Of a stretch of DNA of 64,000 bases, positions 59,337-64,000 are shown piece after piece. Origin of the DNA: Arabidopsis thaliana (taxonomy: Eukaryota > Streptophyta > Magnoliopsida > Brassicales > Brassicaceae); the NCBI RefSeq assembly GCF_000001735.4, contig NC_003075.7, forward strand, positions 15,253,001 through 15,317,000. Reading direction: 5' to 3'. A model generated the notes under the pieces. That model had not been told where the DNA came from, did not search any database, and saw only the letters and a program-made list of their open reading frames with translations. The translations under genes and the position numbers were made by a program. The number at the start of each line of letters is the position of its first letter. Position 1 is the first letter of the stretch.

Positions 59337-62231
59337 CTTTTGCCTCTAAAATCTCCTCTGAGAAGTAGAGAAATCGAAAACCCTAGCTGAAATTTCTAAA
59401 TGTGGTAAGAAGGATCCCAAAATAAACACCCAAATCTCAAAGTGTGAGATTTCAAACACAACCCATTTTCAGGAAAACAAAAAGGTAGAAACTTTGAGTG
59501 AAAGGAGTGAGCTTTCTCTACTAATAATGGAAGAGAAAGAGATTAATCTAACACCCAGATCCCAGAAATCTGAAATCTAGAGACCCATTTTGTTTTTTAT
59601 TATATTCTAAAAAACCAGACAAAGAAGCATCCACAGCTCAAGGCTCATTTATAGTGGACCTCTTTTTTTAGAGAATGACAGAGAGAAGGATGGGTTGGTG
59701 AGAGAGTGTAGTGACTCAGAGAGAGAAGCAAAGGCAGAGGAAGAGGAAGAAAGGTATCATCAGTGAGAGAAGTTGTAAAAGATGTGTCACTTGCACTTTC
59801 ATGTGTGTGTTACTCTTTCAGCTACTTATTTGATTGCTTCAGCATGCAAAATTCATCCCCTTTTTATTATCACTCTTTGTAATCTTTCACAAGCACTTGT
59901 CATGTCATGGATCTTCATTACAAATATTTGTATTTTCTTAAAAAAAACAAATTTGTTATATATTCAAAAGAAAGAAAATTGAGGAAAATCCATTGATGGA
60001 TGGGGACCATATGGGTTGTTTGGCAATTTGAGGTGAAGACAAATTCAAATTTGTATTTGTGACCAACTATGTACTAGTTACATTGGAACATGTTTATAAG
60101 AAAAGATACTACCAAATCGGTTTCAAGTGAATCACTCTATTTTGCTATCACCGCTTCTCCTACGTGCTCCCCATGTCATGTTCCATGTTTTTTCCAAATT
60201 ATATATTTTATACATTTAGTCAAATTCTCTTTGTAGTCCATTCATATTTGTTAAAAATACTATATTAACATGAGTTAAAAGTTTTCCTGATTAATTTACT
60301 CAAAGCATAAGCATTTTCATTATTATATTCTTGTCAAAAAAAAATCTTGAGTGTTGATCATACTTGGTAATTGGTATAATCACAAACGTAAGTCAAAGCC
60401 TTACTGTTAAAACAAAGGGATGCAACTCAATATTAACTATGAGTTCTATAATCAAAATATATATTATACATTAGGAGAGTAAGGAGGGAAACATTATACT
60501 TTGGTTTATTGACAAAGTGCTCTCTAACAATCAAAATTGGTCAAGTGTTGACGTAAAATATTGCCGCTAATTTTGGTCATTTTGTAAAACAAAAGATAAT
60601 TTAGTGGTGCATGCCTTTGACAAAGGGAAGTATTTGACAAAAAAAAGAAGAATGTGATTCATTAGAAGGATAATGTCAATTTTTCAGTTTTAAAAATTCT
60701 GAAAGTTCCAACCAACAATTAGGTTACCCGAGATACTTGTCGGTGGTGATATCAACACATGTAGAACACTAGAAGATAAGGATATTCGTTGGCATTTTTA
60801 AGGTTTTATTTACTATACAATACCTAACGTTTTACGAAAGTATCATATAAACACTAATAAGAGAAAAGGAAAAGCTAAAAGGAGAAAGATCAAAAGAATT
60901 ATAAATAAGTAATTTTGTAGGTTAGTACTATTTTTTTGTAATACCTTTTTTTATTTTGTGTTGCTTGTGACATGCATCTACAGAAACCAATCGGTGCTGA
61001 GTAATTAAAAATTTGTCATGTAGATTAAAGTTAGACTCAAGAATATATTCTATACGGTTTTAATAATTACTGGCTAGCTATTATATAACGTCATAGATGG
61101 AAAAAAACAAAAACTGCAGAATTTAGTGACATTTTTTAATGAATTTAGCCTCAGACACAGTTCTGCCCTAAACACAAATGGTTAGATAACTATGACAATT
61201 CTGATGAAATAATAATTCACAAATTATTGGACATGATATATTTTTAAGTGTGCTTTAAAATGAATCCAAATTAATCATGTATATATTAAGATGATCGATT
61301 GTGTATTGGTGAATGATTATTAGTTATGACTCATAATGATATTCTTTGAACTATGTTATCATAATCTTTTCATACAGTGCTTTACACCCTCTACTTTATA
61401 CATATTTATTTCAATAATTGTAATTAGTGGATACAATCATTCAATAATTCATTTAATCGATTAAAGTTTTCTATTGTTATGTTTTTTGTTTTATAAGTTT
61501 TTCAACTCTTCCAAAGTAATGTCCATTTCTTTTATAAATTTGAATATTCTGAGCAAAATCATGGAATAAATGAATGTACTACTAATTTCACGCCAAGAAA
61601 ATGAACTCTATAAATGCTATAGCCTTTCGTATGAATTATGAGTCATTTATTTATCTTCATTTATTTGAAATCTCTAAAGTCCAACTAAAAACGTTTGCAA
61701 ATTCAAAAACCAAAAATATTAGTTATGATCCGTATGCACAAACCGTAGATTTAAGGAAACGAATTAAGACTTAAACAGAGGTCACTGACGTTGTAATGAC
61801 TTATGTGCTGTCTTTTTCTATCACAAAATGTCTTAATCCAAAGTATTAATTAGTAGTAGTAGTAGACCCATTTAAAAAACTTTTCCACCATTAAATAGAA
61901 CAAACATTTCATGTGTTCTTGATAGTTGATAGTTGATACCAACACATGTCTAATGTTTAATATGGTTATGCTACAGCCACAACTTAACAATTATACATTA
62001 GCATGATTGCATCTACATATAAAAATAGGTATTGATTTTTTTTTTTTCTTAACCTAAACGAGAAATTAACTGATCAATGAAGTTTCACATCAAAATTAAA
62101 TCTCACTCTAGGACCGATTTTCCTGGTTCAACTCTCAAATACATCGGTTCGTTCTGATCATTGATTTGAGTGGCAAAGTCTATAAACCGGGGTAATGCCT
62201 TCCCAAACGAAACCAAACCGGACCGAAATTC
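59337..62231. other. CSLC5 leader/promoter and AT-rich intergenic gap
   Basis: 59337-59760 is the likely 5'UTR and core promoter of CSLC5; TTTATAGTGG near 59647 (plus strand) and GA-rich tracts are seen. From 59760 to about 62050 the DNA is AT-rich, without a credible reading frame or RNA gene. A (TAG)5 microsatellite is at about 61852-61867. The end of the stretch is the 3'UTR of the transporter gene. Confidence 0.5.
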
Positions 62232-63909
62232 TCATTTTTTGTGAGCTTCCAAATCAGACATTAGCTTAGCCGGTTTAGCCTTTTTCTGTCGGTACTTGGC
62301 ATATGAGTACCACACACCACCAGCTGTGTTGACCACTAAACCGGACACGTTCAAAGCATGTACTTCAACACCACCCAAGAGGACAAAACCGAGCGTCTAG
62401 GAGATTAAAAAGGAGGCAAAGATTAGTAAATGATTGCCTCTATAGATTTCATCTCGAAAGAGAGCCAAATGAGGGTTTATACTTACAGTGGAACCAACGC
62501 CTTTGAGAACACCAACGATGGTTGTTGTTAGTGCAGAGTTCACAATGGTGCAAAGAAACATGGTGAAGTTGAGGACAATGCCCATAACCAGTGAAAGAAT
62601 GAGAATCACCAAGAACGGCAAATAAGAACACTGTCAAAGAAAAAAAAATTGATTTTGACATTTTGAAGAGACTAGTTTCTGAGAATAGCCGCAAGCTTGG
62701 AATGATGAAGTTTCTAACCTTTGCAAGTAATAGTGATAGAGAGTTTGGGAATTCGCCGGTAACTATGATGAGGATGGACAAAAATGGGAGAGAAAGGAAG
62801 CTGTTATAGAACATTATCTCGATGGAGGAAAGCCCGTCTTCTGCACCAGACTTCTCCACCAGCACAAGGTACATAGTCTGCAGCAATGATGAGAAACAAT
62901 ATTCATTTACTCGTATGGGTGAGTGGAGACTGATTTAAGAGAAGGAAAAGAACAAATGAAACCAACCTGGAAAAAGACAGATGTTAAAGCCAAACCATAC
63001 CCAAAAAGATCAAAAGAAAAATCACCAAGAGCTGCAATTACACAGCCTGCAGCGGTAAGTAGTACAGATAGAGCAACCTGAAAATTAAACAAAAGATTCA
63101 GAGCTTGAAACATTATACAAATTCACAATAAAAAATCAACATTCTTATGGTAAGTACCTGAGTTGTTGGTTTGCCTTTACCAAACAAAACCCCAGAAATC
63201 AAAACAGCAAGTGGAGTGAGTCTCTTAATGGCGATATACATTGGAATGTTTACTCCTTTCAAACTTGCAAGAGCAAATGCAACATTAGCATTGTAGAAGA
63301 TAGAAACCGGAAGAAGCTTTTTGGCCGTAGCCATATCAATTCCTTTAGCTCTTGTGTATCCCATTCGTCTACCAAAGTGTATAAGCAAAGAAGTAGCCAA
63401 TTGCTAACACAACCAAACAAAAGCAAACGGGACCGAATTCATAATCAGCATTTACAGGAAGTGAATAATCTCTTTAGATATCTAGTACTTGAGAAATATG
63501 GATATCAGTACCTGAAGAGTAAGAACAGTCATGGAATGTGGATACTGCATAATCACAGCCTTGTTGATAAAAACCATTGCCATTGAAGCAATGCCATATG
63601 AAACAGCTGCGACTAAACTGCATCATAGAACAAACCAGTAAATAAGGTTACTTAAAATGTCTATAGCTTTGATTCTCTATAACTCTCTAGAGATCCAGAT
63701 CTACCCAGATGAAGAACCGCAATTCAAAGTTTCAAAAATCACAACTTTAAGAAGTTATCGAATCCTCTGAACCAATAATTATCACCCCTACTAACTAAAT
63801 CGATCAGAAACATCCCTAATCGAATTGAATTTGAAGAAACAGAGCACTAAAGAAGGAGACTACAGTACCTAATGGACGAGGTAGGCTCCATTTCAGCTTG
63901 AACCTCCAT
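62232..63909 (-). CDS. UTR7: Nucleotide-sugar (UDP-galactose/UDP-glucose) transporter, NST-TPT family
   Basis: Seven exons, 63909-63869, 63617-63512, 63403-63158, 63077-62967, 62877-62719, 62630-62487 and 62396-62232, join to 323 residues. The protein has about ten hydrophobic helices (for example VALSVLLTAAGCVIAALGDFSF and LPFLVILILSLVMGIVLNFTMF), the family-typical NSALTTTIVGVLKG near the last helices and a Lys-rich C-terminus ending HKK. This matches the DMT/NST antiporters that exchange nucleotide sugars for UMP across Golgi or ER membranes. The substrate is inferred from my recall of AT4G31600 as UTR7. The start MEVQAEMEPTSSI precedes the first helix. Confidence 0.88.
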
Positions 63910-64000
63910 GGGGAAAGAAGAGTGATTTGAGTTATAAATCTTTGGAAAATTCCTCTCAGGGTACACGTTTCTTGGCAGATTCAACGTGATTTAGACGCAT
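63910..64000 (-). promoter_or_regulatory. 5' leader of the transporter gene (window edge)
   Basis: The last 91 bases lie upstream of the ATG at 63909 and should be 5'UTR or proximal promoter. Nothing further can be said because the window ends here. Confidence 0.5.

Overview
The window is plant nuclear DNA from a compact, AT-rich dicot genome with short GT-AG introns. Gene content and order (ADA1-like, RING-H2, L28, CAP, two tandem beta-COP genes, CYP83B1, OXS3-like, SDA1, SDR-like, EXO70G1, WRKY11, HCF153, giant coiled-coil protein, RSZ22, CSLC5, UDP-galactose transporter) match my memory of the long arm of Arabidopsis thaliana chromosome 4, roughly AT4G31440 to AT4G31600. That assignment is recall, not a search. 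Exon coordinates were worked out by hand from splice signals and reading-frame continuity; in every complete model except the SDA1-like gene the exon lengths sum to a multiple of three.

Layout: 1-9.3 kb holds an ADA1/SAGA-like gene (+) converging on a RING-H2 ligase gene (-), then a bL28m ribosomal protein gene (-) and a secreted CAP/PR-1-like gene (-). 10-20.2 kb is a tandem duplication of a complete beta-COP gene, promoter and 5'UTR intron included. 20.6-24.6 kb carries CYP83B1 (-) and an OXS3-like acidic protein gene (-). 25.2-31.1 kb is a divergent pair, SDA1-like (-) and a plastid NAD(P)-binding protein gene (+). 31.7-38.5 kb has intronless EXO70G1 (-), a 3.3 kb gene-poor gap, and WRKY11 (-). 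After a 3.7 kb gap come HCF153 (+), a 2,715-residue tail-anchored coiled-coil protein gene (+), RSZ22 (+), CSLC5 (-) and, after a further 2.9 kb gap, a nucleotide-sugar transporter gene (-) at the right end.

The genes do not form one pathway. Several serve the secretory system (beta-COP x2, EXO70G1, the TNO1-like coiled-coil protein, the xyloglucan backbone synthase CSLC5 and the Golgi/ER sugar transporter). Others serve gene expression (ADA1-like, WRKY11, RSZ22, L28, SDA1) or the chloroplast (HCF153, SDR-like).

Most notable signals: the SDA1-like gene has an in-frame stop near its start plus a frameshift, and may be decaying; the WRKY11 second intron-exon junction has a NAGNAG double acceptor inside the coding region; paired TGGGCY elements stand in front of most housekeeping genes; W-boxes cluster upstream of and inside WRKY11. 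I found no CRISPR array, virus, intact transposon or convincing RNA gene, and nothing that looks like a wholly new system.
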